Source: Candidatus Sifarchaeum marinoarchaea
Lineage (GTDB): Archaea; Asgardarchaeota; Sifarchaeia; Borrarchaeales; Borrarchaeaceae
Assembly: GCA_016294985.1 (NCBI GenBank)
Contig: JAECRW010000037.1
Location: forward strand, 1-12,134
Reading direction: 5' to 3'
Length of the DNA: 12,134 bases
Shown: positions 1 to 5,543 of the stretch, piece by piece
How positions within the stretch are numbered: the stretch's first letter is position 1
Layout: the number at the start of each line of letters is the position of its first letter
The notes under the pieces: model-generated
Database searches by the model: none
What the model saw: the letters and a program-made list of their open reading frames with translations, nothing else
Told to the model about the DNA's origin: nothing
Translations under genes and position numbers: made by a program

Positions 1-171
1 AAATTCTTTCTAAAACCAAAAGGACGGATTCTTATCACGTTTTCATCTATGGGTGATTTAGAAGAGCTTCATGCGGCATTTATTCGACTTGATTTTTCTG
101 TAAAAAACAAAGAAGAGAAAGGTTTATTTTTCGAGAAAATACATGTGTTCGAACTTAAAGAGCGTACATGA
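1..171 (+). CDS. HemK/Mtq2-like SAM-dependent methyltransferase, C-terminal end only
   Basis: Only the last 56 codons are in the window; the frame is open from the left edge to a TGA at 169-171. The visible part begins FFLKPKGRILIT, then a serine-rich turn, a helix, and a final LFFEKIHVFEL strand. This matches the end of the Rossmann methyltransferase fold in the HemK/PrmC/Mtq2 group, where a strand after 'LKPGGR' is followed by a helix and a closing 'FFE..yvlel' strand. Family members methylate the glutamine of the GGQ loop of release factors, and the archaeal form acts on aRF1. The catalytic NPPY motif would lie upstream and cannot be seen, so the substrate is inferred and another class I methyltransferase is possible. 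The next gene starts 32 bp downstream on the same strand, which suggests co-transcription. Confidence 0.6.
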   Translation, partial: KFFLKPKGRILITFSSMGDLEELHAAFIRLDFSVKNKEEKGLFFEKIHVFELKERT

Positions 172-203
172 TTTTTCTATAAATTCTAATAGCTCGTGGT
201 TTT

Positions 204-1244
204 ATGAGACCAATTCTCAGAGCGGCTTTATTGATAATTATCGGTCTAAGTCTAGTCTACCTTCTTGTTATACTTGTTGGAGGGCGTGAAGTCTTCATTC
301 TACTTGTTAGTGCGAATGTTAAATACGTTATGTATGCATTTTGCCTTTTTATCTTCAGCCTTCTTATAAAGGCCCTTACGTGGTACATTCCTCAAAAGGC
401 AAAATATCCACAACTTTCATTACCAACTACATTTCCGGTATGGGCATTTGGATATGCTTTAAGTACAGCATTGCCAGGAAAGACTGGAGAAATTGTGAGA
501 TTAGAAGTACATCGAAGATACCAGGATGTTGCAGTAGGTGATTCTGCTAGCATTATTCTCTTTACGAGAATCTATGATATGTTATTTTTAATCACATTTA
601 GTGCTCTTGGAGTCCTCGTGGTTATGCAACAATATTTTCTATCACTAAATACCGTATATTTCACTATCTTCATCTTTTCTTTACTCTGTTTTGTGATAAT
701 TTTTGCGGTACTTGTTGCATGGAAAAGATCTGTTGGCGAGTTCCTTTTAAAAACTCTCCAAGCACTCTTACGGAAAATGCCATCACGTATGCAGCGTATA
801 ACTGAACGTATTAATAGATTTGCAGTTAATGAACTCGATAATTTCTATGAAAGCGTTGAGTTGTATAAAACTCTCAAATACCCCTTATTTGCGATTCCAT
901 TACTAACTTCTTTACGCTGGCTTATTGAATTATTCGCAACAATTCTAATATTCCGCAGTATAGGGGCAAGTGTATCCATATGGATCATTGCATTAGCGAT
1001 CTCTGTCTCTATATTTGTAGGAATTGCAACAGCGATGCCAGCGTCCATTGGAACAGGAACGATCGCTGGTTTTGCGATATACCGTGTACTTGGTATAGCC
1101 GATGATATCGCCGTAGCTGGAACATTAATTGGTTTATTTCTAGGACCTGGCATTACCATCATTTTTGGAATCGCCAGTCTAATCTTTCTTGAGTTGAGGC
1201 AATGGAGCAAACCTAAAAATCTTGAAAATAATTATTCACCTTAG
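204..1244 (+). CDS. Flippase-like / LPG-synthase-type membrane protein (UPF0104, TIGR00374 type)
   Basis: This is a 346-residue integral membrane protein with about eight hydrophobic segments and no soluble domain. The family signature is present: a small-residue-rich helix, then LPGKTGEIVR at residues 90-99, then a helix and FTRIYD at 120-125, as in the 'P.k.GE..R ... .eR..D' pattern of the UPF0104/LPG-synthase transmembrane family. A second glycine/proline-rich stretch (MPASIGTGTIAG) lies near residue 280. The bacterial relative MprF uses this fold to flip lysyl-phosphatidylglycerol, and archaeal members are often tied to glycolipid or polyprenol-linked sugars; Haloferax AglD has this domain fused to a GT2 domain. 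Here a stand-alone GT2 gene lies 1 kb away (2261-3025). The substrate is unknown. ATG 204 is the first start after an in-frame stop at 180-182; the ribosome-binding site is weak, so translation may be coupled to the upstream gene. Confidence 0.8.
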   Translation: MRPILRAALLIIIGLSLVYLLVILVGGREVFILLVSANVKYVMYAFCLFIFSLLIKALTWYIPQKAKYPQLSLPTTFPVWAFGYALSTALPGKTGEIVRLEVHRRYQDVAVGDSASIILFTRIYDMLFLITFSALGVLVVMQQYFLSLNTVYFTIFIFSLLCFVIIFAVLVAWKRSVGEFLLKTLQALLRKMPSRMQRITERINRFAVNELDNFYESVELYKTLKYPLFAIPLLTSLRWLIELFATILIFRSIGASVSIWIIALAISVSIFVGIATAMPASIGTGTIAGFAIYRVLGIADDIAVAGTLIGLFLGPGITIIFGIASLIFLELRQWSKPKNLENNYSP

Positions 1245-1291
1245 ATCATTAAAGATAATTTAGTGTTGTACTCTCTTAAAATAGATTTTAA

Positions 1292-1591
1292 TTAACTAGA
1301 ACGGTTTTTAAATTGAGCTATTATGTTTTTCACCATTTCTGGATCCATTTCTAGAAAAATAATCTTTTTCGTACTTTTCGCACCCGATATAATGGTAATG
1401 CGGTCCAGTGAGACATTAAACAATTTACTTAATTCACGCAAGAGTTCTTTATTTGCTTTATTTGCCTTGGGAGGCGATTTTATTTTTGCAAAAATAGTAT
1501 TTCCCTCAACATGGGTTGGTACTTTTGTTTTTCTTGCCTGAGCCTTTACAACGATCTCTATGTAAATCCCTTGAGTTTCATCTATAGCCAT
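1292..1591 (-). CDS. DUF167 / UPF0235 (YggU-like) family protein
   Basis: A protein of about 99 residues matching the small DUF167 family: an N-terminal strand (YIEIVVKAQARKTKV), a central strand with IFAKIKSPPKANKANKELL, and a C-terminal ITIISGAKSTKKIIFLE strand. The PPKANKANKELL segment and the following SGAKSTKK are the family's most conserved parts ('P..GkAN.eli..La', 'G..srxK'). The family has a known alpha/beta structure but no assigned function. The frame also has a GTG at 1597, but I choose ATG 1591 because it gives MAIDE and leaves the family length unchanged. It converges on the flippase-like gene, 47 bp from its stop, and is divergent from the profilin gene. A TTTAAA-type TATA element about 40 bp upstream (around 1630-1638) would allow its own short transcript. 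Confidence 0.88.
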   Translation of the reverse strand: MAIDETQGIYIEIVVKAQARKTKVPTHVEGNTIFAKIKSPPKANKANKELLRELSKLFNVSLDRITIISGAKSTKKIIFLEMDPEMVKNIIAQFKNRSS

Positions 1592-1710
1592 GTGCACACA
1601 CTTTCTCTGAATAAATCTTTCTGTAACCGTTTAAAGGTTTTTTTATCATTCATTAAGCATTGGATCATATCTTCCTAGTATTATAAAAGAAGGTCATAAA
1701 AAAATTCACA

Positions 1711-1718
1711 TATAAAAA
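1711..1718 (+). promoter_or_regulatory. Candidate TATA box of the profilin gene
   Basis: TATAAAAA sits in an A-rich run that could act as BRE. An archaeal start about 26 bp downstream would fall near 1738, giving a leader of roughly 87 nt that begins just after a short GC-rich patch and contains the hairpin at 1777-1808. A second AT-rich word (CTATATTT, 1783-1790) is possible but would start transcription inside the Shine-Dalgarno, so I prefer this one. Confidence 0.45.
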
Positions 1719-1776
1719 CGCGCGCCCCCACTGGAATCGTAAACTTTAAGTAAAACGATGACGTGGACCCCTTGAA

Positions 1777-1812
1777 CTAAACGCTATATTTGTAAACTGG
1801 ACGTTTAGGAGG
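1777..1812 (+). promoter_or_regulatory. Leader hairpin running into the profilin Shine-Dalgarno
   Basis: CTAAACG at 1777-1783 is the exact reverse complement of CGTTTAG at 1802-1808, with an 18-nt loop. The 3' arm shares its last two bases with AGGAGG at 1807-1812, the only good Shine-Dalgarno before ATG 1825 (12-nt spacing, slightly long). In RNA this could limit ribosome access. In DNA the same dyad flanks CTATATTT and could be an operator. The pairing is seen; the function is inferred. Confidence 0.4.
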
Positions 1813-1824
1813 CGTTATTAAACA

Positions 1825-2187
1825 ATGAGCGTGGAAGCGTATGCAAATAATTTACTTAATAGTGGTGCTGTAGGTGCAGTAGCCATAGTTGCGTGGAATG
1901 GTGGAATGTGGTTCAAGACAAATAATTGGGAACCATCTGGTCCAGACCTTGTGAACGCATTCACTAACAAACAATCTGTAGTTGTTCAGAATGTCAAATA
2001 TGCATTGATGCAGGCTACTGAGGATAGATATGTAGCGAAAAACATTCAAGGTAGCGGCGCACTAGTCATGGCAATGGTGCCCCCAAATAAAGGATTGGTG
2101 GTTGCATGGGCACCTCCTACCCAGGAAGTGACCCTTGCATATACTGAAGTGGCAAAAGCAGCAGCATCCATTTCTAAAATAATATAG
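1825..2187 (+). CDS. Asgard-type profilin (actin-binding regulator)
   Basis: This 120-residue protein reads as profilin. It has an N-terminal helix SVEAYANNLLNSG, then AVAIVAWNGGMWFKTNNW, matching the 'W..Y...L...g...aAIv..dg.vWa.s..f' start of the family, then a strand/helix core, a GLVVAWAPP strand and a C-terminal helix (AYTEVAKAAASISKII). Eukaryotic profilins bind monomeric actin and proline-rich ligands, and Asgard profilins have been shown to fold alike and to affect actin. Of the eukaryotic proline-pocket aromatics, Y6 and W29 (like W31) are present, but position 3 is valine rather than tryptophan and the C-terminal His/Tyr pair is missing, so proline binding may be weak or different. 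It is shorter than human profilin (140). No actin or other cytoskeletal gene lies in the window. A strong AGGAGG precedes the start. The last 14 bp overlap an antisense microprotein gene. Confidence 0.85.
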   Translation: MSVEAYANNLLNSGAVGAVAIVAWNGGMWFKTNNWEPSGPDLVNAFTNKQSVVVQNVKYALMQATEDRYVAKNIQGSGALVMAMVPPNKGLVVAWAPPTQEVTLAYTEVAKAAASISKII

Positions 2188-2245
2188 CTGCGATTAATAC
2201 TATGAATACAACAATGCCTATCAGCATCAACGCCCGTTTTTTCAT
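2174..2245 (-). CDS. Single-helix membrane microprotein (23 aa) at the end of the moaA-GT2 operon
   Basis: A 24-codon frame too short for usual gene callers. It starts MKKRALML and continues with about 17 strongly hydrophobic residues (IGIVVFIVLIAAILF) to a TAG. The shape, a Lys-Lys-Arg head followed by one membrane helix with the positive end inside, is that of a small membrane-anchored protein or subunit. It begins 15 bp after the stop of the GT2 gene on the same strand, with AGGGAT about 9 nt before the ATG as a plausible Shine-Dalgarno. Its 3' end overlaps the profilin 3' end on the other strand by 14 bp. Small one- or two-helix partners exist for some dolichol-phosphate mannose synthases (DPM2, DPM3 in eukaryotes), which makes a helper role for the soluble GT2 attractive but unproven. 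Being AT-rich, it could also be chance. Confidence 0.45.
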   Translation of the reverse strand: MKKRALMLIGIVVFIVLIAAILF

Positions 2246-2260
2246 ATTACAATATCCCTG

Positions 2261-3025
2261 TTAATCATACTGCAATGTTGGACGAATTTTTATTTTATGT
2301 AATACATATTTTAATAAAACCTTCAGGATACGCATTCCGTATCTCGTGGGACTTAGATACGAGATCTCTTCCCCATAATATGTAGTTATAGGTATCTCCT
2401 TAATTTTGAGTCCTTTTTCTTTACATTGAATTAAGATTTCACTATCAAACACATATTTTTCGGAGTTTAGGTGAAAGTTAATTTGTTGTAAAGCCTTACG
2501 AGAAAACGCACGATACCCCGTATGGTACTCACTAATTCGTGGTTTAATTCCAACAATTAGATTTTCGAACCGGGTAAGAAATCGATTCCCTAAATATTTG
2601 GAAATTGGCATACCTCTATGGATCATCTCCCCTCCAAGTGCCCGTGAACCTAAAACAGCATCTGCCTCCTCCTTTAGCAGCGGTTGAAGTATGCTAGGTA
2701 ATTCTTCCGGTGGATATTGACCATCTGCATGAACGAGAACGGCAATGTCTCCTCCACGCTTTAAAACTTCTGAATAAAGTGTTTTTTGGGAGCCTCCGTA
2801 ACCTCTATTCGGTGAATGTTGCAATATTACAACCGGTTTTCCACTTTTTTTCGTATATTCCTCCCCTAACGTCTTTGCGACTTTATAAGTATCATCTAAA
2901 CTTCCATCATCAACAAGAATTATTTCATCAAAATATTCCTCTACCTTTTCAAGGCGTTTAAAGACCGATGGTAGGGTATCTGCTGCTTTATAGGCTGGAA
3001 TTGTTATGATGACCTTTTTTCGCAT
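2261..3025 (-). CDS. GT2 family glycosyltransferase, dolichyl/polyprenyl-phosphate sugar synthase-like
   Basis: A 254-residue soluble GT-A enzyme. In order: the ITIPAYKAADTL start strand (residues 7-18), the nucleotide-binding VDDGS (38-42), NRGYGGSQKT (73-82), the metal-binding HADGQYPPEEL (99-109, in place of DAD.QHP), GSR (126-128), EYHTGYRAF (166-174, the acceptor-site region), and FDSEIL followed by IPITTYYGEE. This order is typical of the DPM1/DPG synthase branch, which moves a sugar from GDP- or UDP-sugar to a polyprenyl phosphate on the cytoplasmic face. No membrane segment is present, so it needs a partner or peripheral binding. It starts 20 bp after the moaA stop and is followed 15 bp later by the microprotein gene, so the three look like one operon. 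The exact sugar cannot be read from sequence. Confidence 0.87.
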   Translation of the reverse strand: MRKKVIITIPAYKAADTLPSVFKRLEKVEEYFDEIILVDDGSLDDTYKVAKTLGEEYTKKSGKPVVILQHSPNRGYGGSQKTLYSEVLKRGGDIAVLVHADGQYPPEELPSILQPLLKEEADAVLGSRALGGEMIHRGMPISKYLGNRFLTRFENLIVGIKPRISEYHTGYRAFSRKALQQINFHLNSEKYVFDSEILIQCKEKGLKIKEIPITTYYGEEISYLSPTRYGMRILKVLLKYVLHKIKIRPTLQYD

Positions 3026-3045
3026 AGTATCACTGTTTTCAAAAA

Positions 3046-3984
3046 TTATTCTTTAAAAAACGGTTCCCTCAAGGCGATAGCCTGCAGAAAAACTTGATAT
3101 AATTCTTCATCAGAGGCGTCCTCTCTAAGGGGTTTAAGGATATCTACTAAATTATCTTCCCTCATTAGACACGGTTTTAAATGTCCATCGCTTGTGACGC
3201 GCAATCGGTTACAATTCGCACAAAATGCACTGTTATGCATCGGACGGACTACTTCGATAACTGTTCCGTTGTTTAGATGGTACCTTTTTCGTTGTTGCAT
3301 TTTTCTGATCTCTACATGCTCTGCAATTCCTTGTAGTACTTCTTCAATAGGACTCGGATCTACATGATATTTTTTGAAAAAATCATCATTGATTTCATTG
3401 AAAGTCATTAGTTCTATAAACTGGAGGATAACACCTGTTTTCATCGCTAAGTCTATAAAATCTTTAACATCTGCGTCGTTGATACCTTTTAATAGAACTG
3501 TATTTGTTTTAATCGGGTTAAAGTCCGAATTAAGAGCAATATCAATGCCTTCTAATACCTTATGTAATACATTTTTTTGAGTGATGTTAAAATATGCTTG
3601 TGGGTTTAGCGTGTCTAAACTGACATTAATTCGTTTTAGACCAGCATGCTTTAATCTATTACATGTTTCTTGATCAAGAAGCAATCCATTGGTAACCATA
3701 GAGACTTCATCTATTCCATCTAGTTTAGAGAGTTTTGTTATGATCTCAAAAACATCAGATCTTAAAAGTGGTTCACCGCCTGTTATTTTAACACGTTTTA
3801 TACCTACTCGTCTACCAACTGAAACAATCCGTTGAATTTCATCTGCAGTCATTTCTCTCTGAACTGAGTTAGACCTTTCATGATGTCCTTCATGATGACA
3901 ATATATGCAGTTCAAATTGCAACGCTGTGTAATTGAGATCCGAATATCTACTATTGGTCTGCCATATCCGTCTATGATCTCCAT
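3046..3984 (-). CDS. moaA: GTP 3',8-cyclase MoaA (molybdenum cofactor biosynthesis)
   Basis: A radical SAM enzyme that converts GTP to 3',8-cyclo-7,8-dihydro-GTP, the first step toward molybdopterin (or tungstopterin). The SAM-cluster motif CNLNCIYC gives C22, C26 and C29, and GGEPLL is at 69-74. The second 4Fe-4S cluster that binds GTP is held by C255, C258 and C272 within FCANCNRLRVTSDG, which also carries the GTP-contacting arginines of the NRLR segment. Length (312) is normal for archaeal members. The C-terminal Gly-Gly tail known from bacterial and human enzymes is absent; this one ends REPFFKE. GGAGG lies 6 nt before ATG 3984. No other moa gene is in view. The downstream GT2 gene follows by 20 bp, an odd functional pairing that probably reflects shared transcription only. 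Confidence 0.93.
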   Translation of the reverse strand: MEIIDGYGRPIVDIRISITQRCNLNCIYCHHEGHHERSNSVQREMTADEIQRIVSVGRRVGIKRVKITGGEPLLRSDVFEIITKLSKLDGIDEVSMVTNGLLLDQETCNRLKHAGLKRINVSLDTLNPQAYFNITQKNVLHKVLEGIDIALNSDFNPIKTNTVLLKGINDADVKDFIDLAMKTGVILQFIELMTFNEINDDFFKKYHVDPSPIEEVLQGIAEHVEIRKMQQRKRYHLNNGTVIEVVRPMHNSAFCANCNRLRVTSDGHLKPCLMREDNLVDILKPLREDASDEELYQVFLQAIALREPFFKE

Positions 3985-4030
3985 GCAGTTCCTCCGCTCG
4001 ATGAATAACAGATAAATGTCTTTCTCTTAA

Positions 4031-4038
4031 TTTTTAAA
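4031..4038 (-). promoter_or_regulatory. Candidate TATA box of the moaA operon
   Basis: On the minus strand this reads TTTAAAAA, an archaeal TATA-like word. A start about 26 bp downstream (near 4008) would leave a short leader of about 24 nt containing the GGAGG of moaA. The spacing fits archaeal promoters; there is no further proof. Confidence 0.45.
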
Positions 4039-4139
4039 GATTGTCAAATGCTATTATATGAGATTTTTCTTCATATAGAATGCGCTAGTCTTATACAGTA
4101 CCAACAAATCTTATCTAATATAACTAACTGTAGTTACTT

Positions 4140-4511
4140 TAATAGCAGGCTTCAGTTCTCCGCTGAAAACCGAAGCGGTGATTTGTCTTTTACGGGTTCC
4201 CTCACCAACTGACACAGCTGGGGTGAGTTCATCCCCGCTTATGGGTCTACTGTTCAAGAAAGACTCCCCTGTGCATGAAGTCTTCCGACCCGTCGAACTC
4301 ACACTCCTGGCGGCGTATTTCCCCTCCAAGAGCGGCTTTATCAACCACTGGTCGAGTCCGACCTCATCTACTAGTGAACAGATGAGTTTGAAGCCAATAT
4401 ATTTCTTGAAACTCAAGAGTTTTTCCTGAAACTACTATCGAAATAACAGTCGTGTATCGCTGCGTTCCTCGCGAGTTTCATCAACAATAGTGCTGCTACA
4501 GCATATTTAAA
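4140..4511 (-). ncRNA. Candidate structured RNA or decayed mobile-element end; strand uncertain
   Basis: By hand count 4141-4380 is about 52% G+C, against about 30% in a flanking 60-bp line. It is dense in exact inverted repeats: CCGCT/AGCGG (4160-4164 with 4174-4178), CTCACC/GGTGAG (4201-4206 with 4222-4227), AAGACT/AGTCTT (4260-4265 with 4279-4284), GGTCG/CGACC closing a 4-nt loop (4350-4363), CTCATCT/AGATGAG (4363-4369 with 4380-4386) and TGCTG/CAGCA (4491-4503). ACGGGT (4192-4197) pairs with ACCCGT (4288-4293) and encloses two of the hairpins. A minus-strand TATA word, TTTAAATA, at 4504-4511 would start a transcript near 4482. The minus strand also has an open frame (TTG 4416 to 4111) I do not recognise; the same frame is blocked upstream by two adjacent TAG codons. 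I looked for RNase P and SRP RNA hallmarks and found none. A TnpB 3' end with its omega RNA is one possibility. Confidence 0.35.
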
Positions 4512-4564
4512 GGTTGGGGACCGTCGTGAAAGTGACTACACACCGTCCGTTAATGTGGTTGACT

Positions 4565-4582
4565 AGTCATTGGTGTGAATTT
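4565..4582 (+). repeat. 18-bp word shared exactly with 11356-11373
   Basis: AGTCATTGGTGTGAATTT occurs here in a gene-free region and again, in the same orientation, inside the DPAGT1-like gene. The flanks do not match. A plus-strand transcript of this copy would be perfectly antisense to that gene's mRNA. Confidence 0.8.
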
Positions 4583-4639
4583 GTAGCGATAAATATAGCT
4601 ATGTTACTATCTTGATTCAACTGTTATAACGCTACAAAT
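4579..4639. repeat. Inverted repeat, 10-bp arms, 41-bp spacer
   Basis: ATTTGTAGCG (4579-4588) and CGCTACAAAT (4630-4639) are exact reverse complements. The spacer contains ATAGCTAT, itself a palindrome. It could be a relic transposon end, a paired operator or a terminator-like stem; nothing next to it decides. Confidence 0.55.
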
Positions 4640-4913
4640 AATTGATAGGATCACTTTTGTATGTTTATATTTCGGCTAAGTGCATGTTTATTTAGGGAAT
4701 CTAGCACACTGTCATTAGTGGGGCTCACATGAATTCCGAATAAAATTATTTAATTATCCCCTAGTTTGCACTTAAAACCAATAAACAACATAGTTCGACT
4801 TATTTAGTATATTCTCCTATTTCATTGATTATAAGCTGTAATATACACCTAAATGATACTAGTATTAATATGCCTAGTAATGAAGTAAGAATGACTTTGA
4901 GAGAGGGATTTTT

Positions 4914-5522
4914 ATGGAATTTGATCCCCGTGCCATTGTCATTCGATTAAATGCGATAGGAAATGCCATAGATGAACTAACCAATAATATACATACTAAA
5001 AATACAGAAAAAACAATGCAGAACTGTGATATTTTACTTCATTTAATAGATATCTTCTGGGAATATTATACGTTAAATGCCCGGTCTTTTCCTGAAGAGG
5101 TATATACACATTTCAAAAGATCTATTGTACAACTGCTCGAAGAAATGTATATTGGACTTGCTGCATTTCAAAATTCAACCTTATCCTCTGAAACCACCTC
5201 ATCCTTACTTAACAAATATAATACAGCCTTTCAAAGCACACAAGAACAGTTATTTCTTAATAAAGCTTTTAGTTCCATTGCAGATCTTGAATATCCACGT
5301 AAGTTTGACCCTAGAGTAAAAAGCGATCGAATTATGGCTTTGTTGGAGAGTTACTGCTCTAAAAAAGGTGACTGTCCATATCATGCGCCTGAGACGAAAT
5401 CTAAATGTTTGCTTGAACCAAGAGTTATTAAAGTCATTGACTGCGAAGGCAGATGCTTTGTTAATGGTCTTTGTTGCCAAATGATAGCTGAAAATGTGAA
5501 GACAATCAGTAAGGAAGCCTAA
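4914..5522 (+). CDS. Unknown protein with helical N-terminus and C-terminal Cys cluster
   Basis: I do not recognise this 202-residue protein. Residues 1-125 look all-helical and acidic, with no signal peptide or membrane helix. Residues 147-190 hold a dense metal-ligand cluster: C148, C154 followed by P155, H157, then C165, C177, C181, C187 and C188, that is C-x5-CPYH-x7-C, then C-x3-C-x5-CC. Seven cysteines and a histidine in about 40 residues suggest one or two zinc sites or an iron-sulfur cluster. The spacing is not that of a standard zinc ribbon or a CxxCxxCxxxCP ferredoxin motif that I can name. GAGAGGGA precedes ATG 4914. It is convergent with the GlmU-like gene, 21 bp from its stop, and shares no operon with neighbours. 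A sensor or regulatory role is only a guess. Confidence 0.75.
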   Translation: MEFDPRAIVIRLNAIGNAIDELTNNIHTKNTEKTMQNCDILLHLIDIFWEYYTLNARSFPEEVYTHFKRSIVQLLEEMYIGLAAFQNSTLSSETTSSLLNKYNTAFQSTQEQLFLNKAFSSIADLEYPRKFDPRVKSDRIMALLESYCSKKGDCPYHAPETKSKCLLEPRVIKVIDCEGRCFVNGLCCQMIAENVKTISKEA

Positions 5523-5543
5523 GTAAGTTATATTTTTGGTATA

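Larger units (their letters stand above)
4512..4913. other. Gene-free AT-rich stretch with two dyads, upstream of the Cys-cluster gene
   Basis: No convincing reading frame is present. It holds an imperfect dyad (CACACC 4539-4544 with GGTGTG 4572-4577, extended by AATG/CATT), a 10-bp inverted repeat at 4579-4639, and the 18-bp word shared with the DPAGT1-like gene (4565-4582). The last 60 bp carry a purine-rich GAGAGGGA Shine-Dalgarno just before ATG 4914. AT-rich words near 4800-4855 could contain the promoter of that gene, but none stands out. Confidence 0.5.

Noticed and set aside
845..1210. Minus-strand frame opposite the flippase-like gene
   Set aside because: It is a shadow of a clear membrane protein gene and encodes a low-complexity Ile/Pro/Ala product.
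1591..1597. GTG 1597 as the start of the DUF167 gene
   Set aside because: It adds only two residues before an ATG and has no better ribosome-binding site.
1751..1764. Box C/D-like word (CGATGACG) in the profilin leader
   Set aside because: It departs from RTGATGA, and no matching D box sits at a usual distance.
4280..4312. tRNA-like T-loop (GAGTTCGACGG on the minus strand)
   Set aside because: The five bases on each side do not pair, and no acceptor or anticodon arm is found around it.
4111..4416. Minus-strand frame of 101 codons as a real gene
   Set aside because: It opens with TTG without a ribosome-binding site, two adjacent TAG codons interrupt the frame just upstream, and the product is unrecognised. 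I describe it with the structured segment instead of calling a gene.
4178..4429. Plus-strand open frame of 83 codons in the GC-rich segment
   Set aside because: It lies fully antisense to the minus frame 4111-4416, has no Shine-Dalgarno, is rich in Ser/Pro as antisense frames often are, and matches nothing I know.
4140..4511. RNase P RNA or SRP RNA
   Set aside because: Neither strand shows GAGGAAAGTC plus ACAGAA-type conserved boxes of RNase P, nor the GGAAG..GAGCA helix 8 motif of SRP RNA.
4535..4552. ACTACACACCGTCCGT resembling the conserved 3' part of 16S rRNA
   Set aside because: Only about 15 bases agree loosely with the rRNA word; the surrounding bases do not, and no other rRNA segment is present.
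5250..5480. Minus-strand frame within the Cys-cluster gene
   Set aside because: It is antisense to a gene with a good Shine-Dalgarno and conserved-looking motifs; it has none itself.
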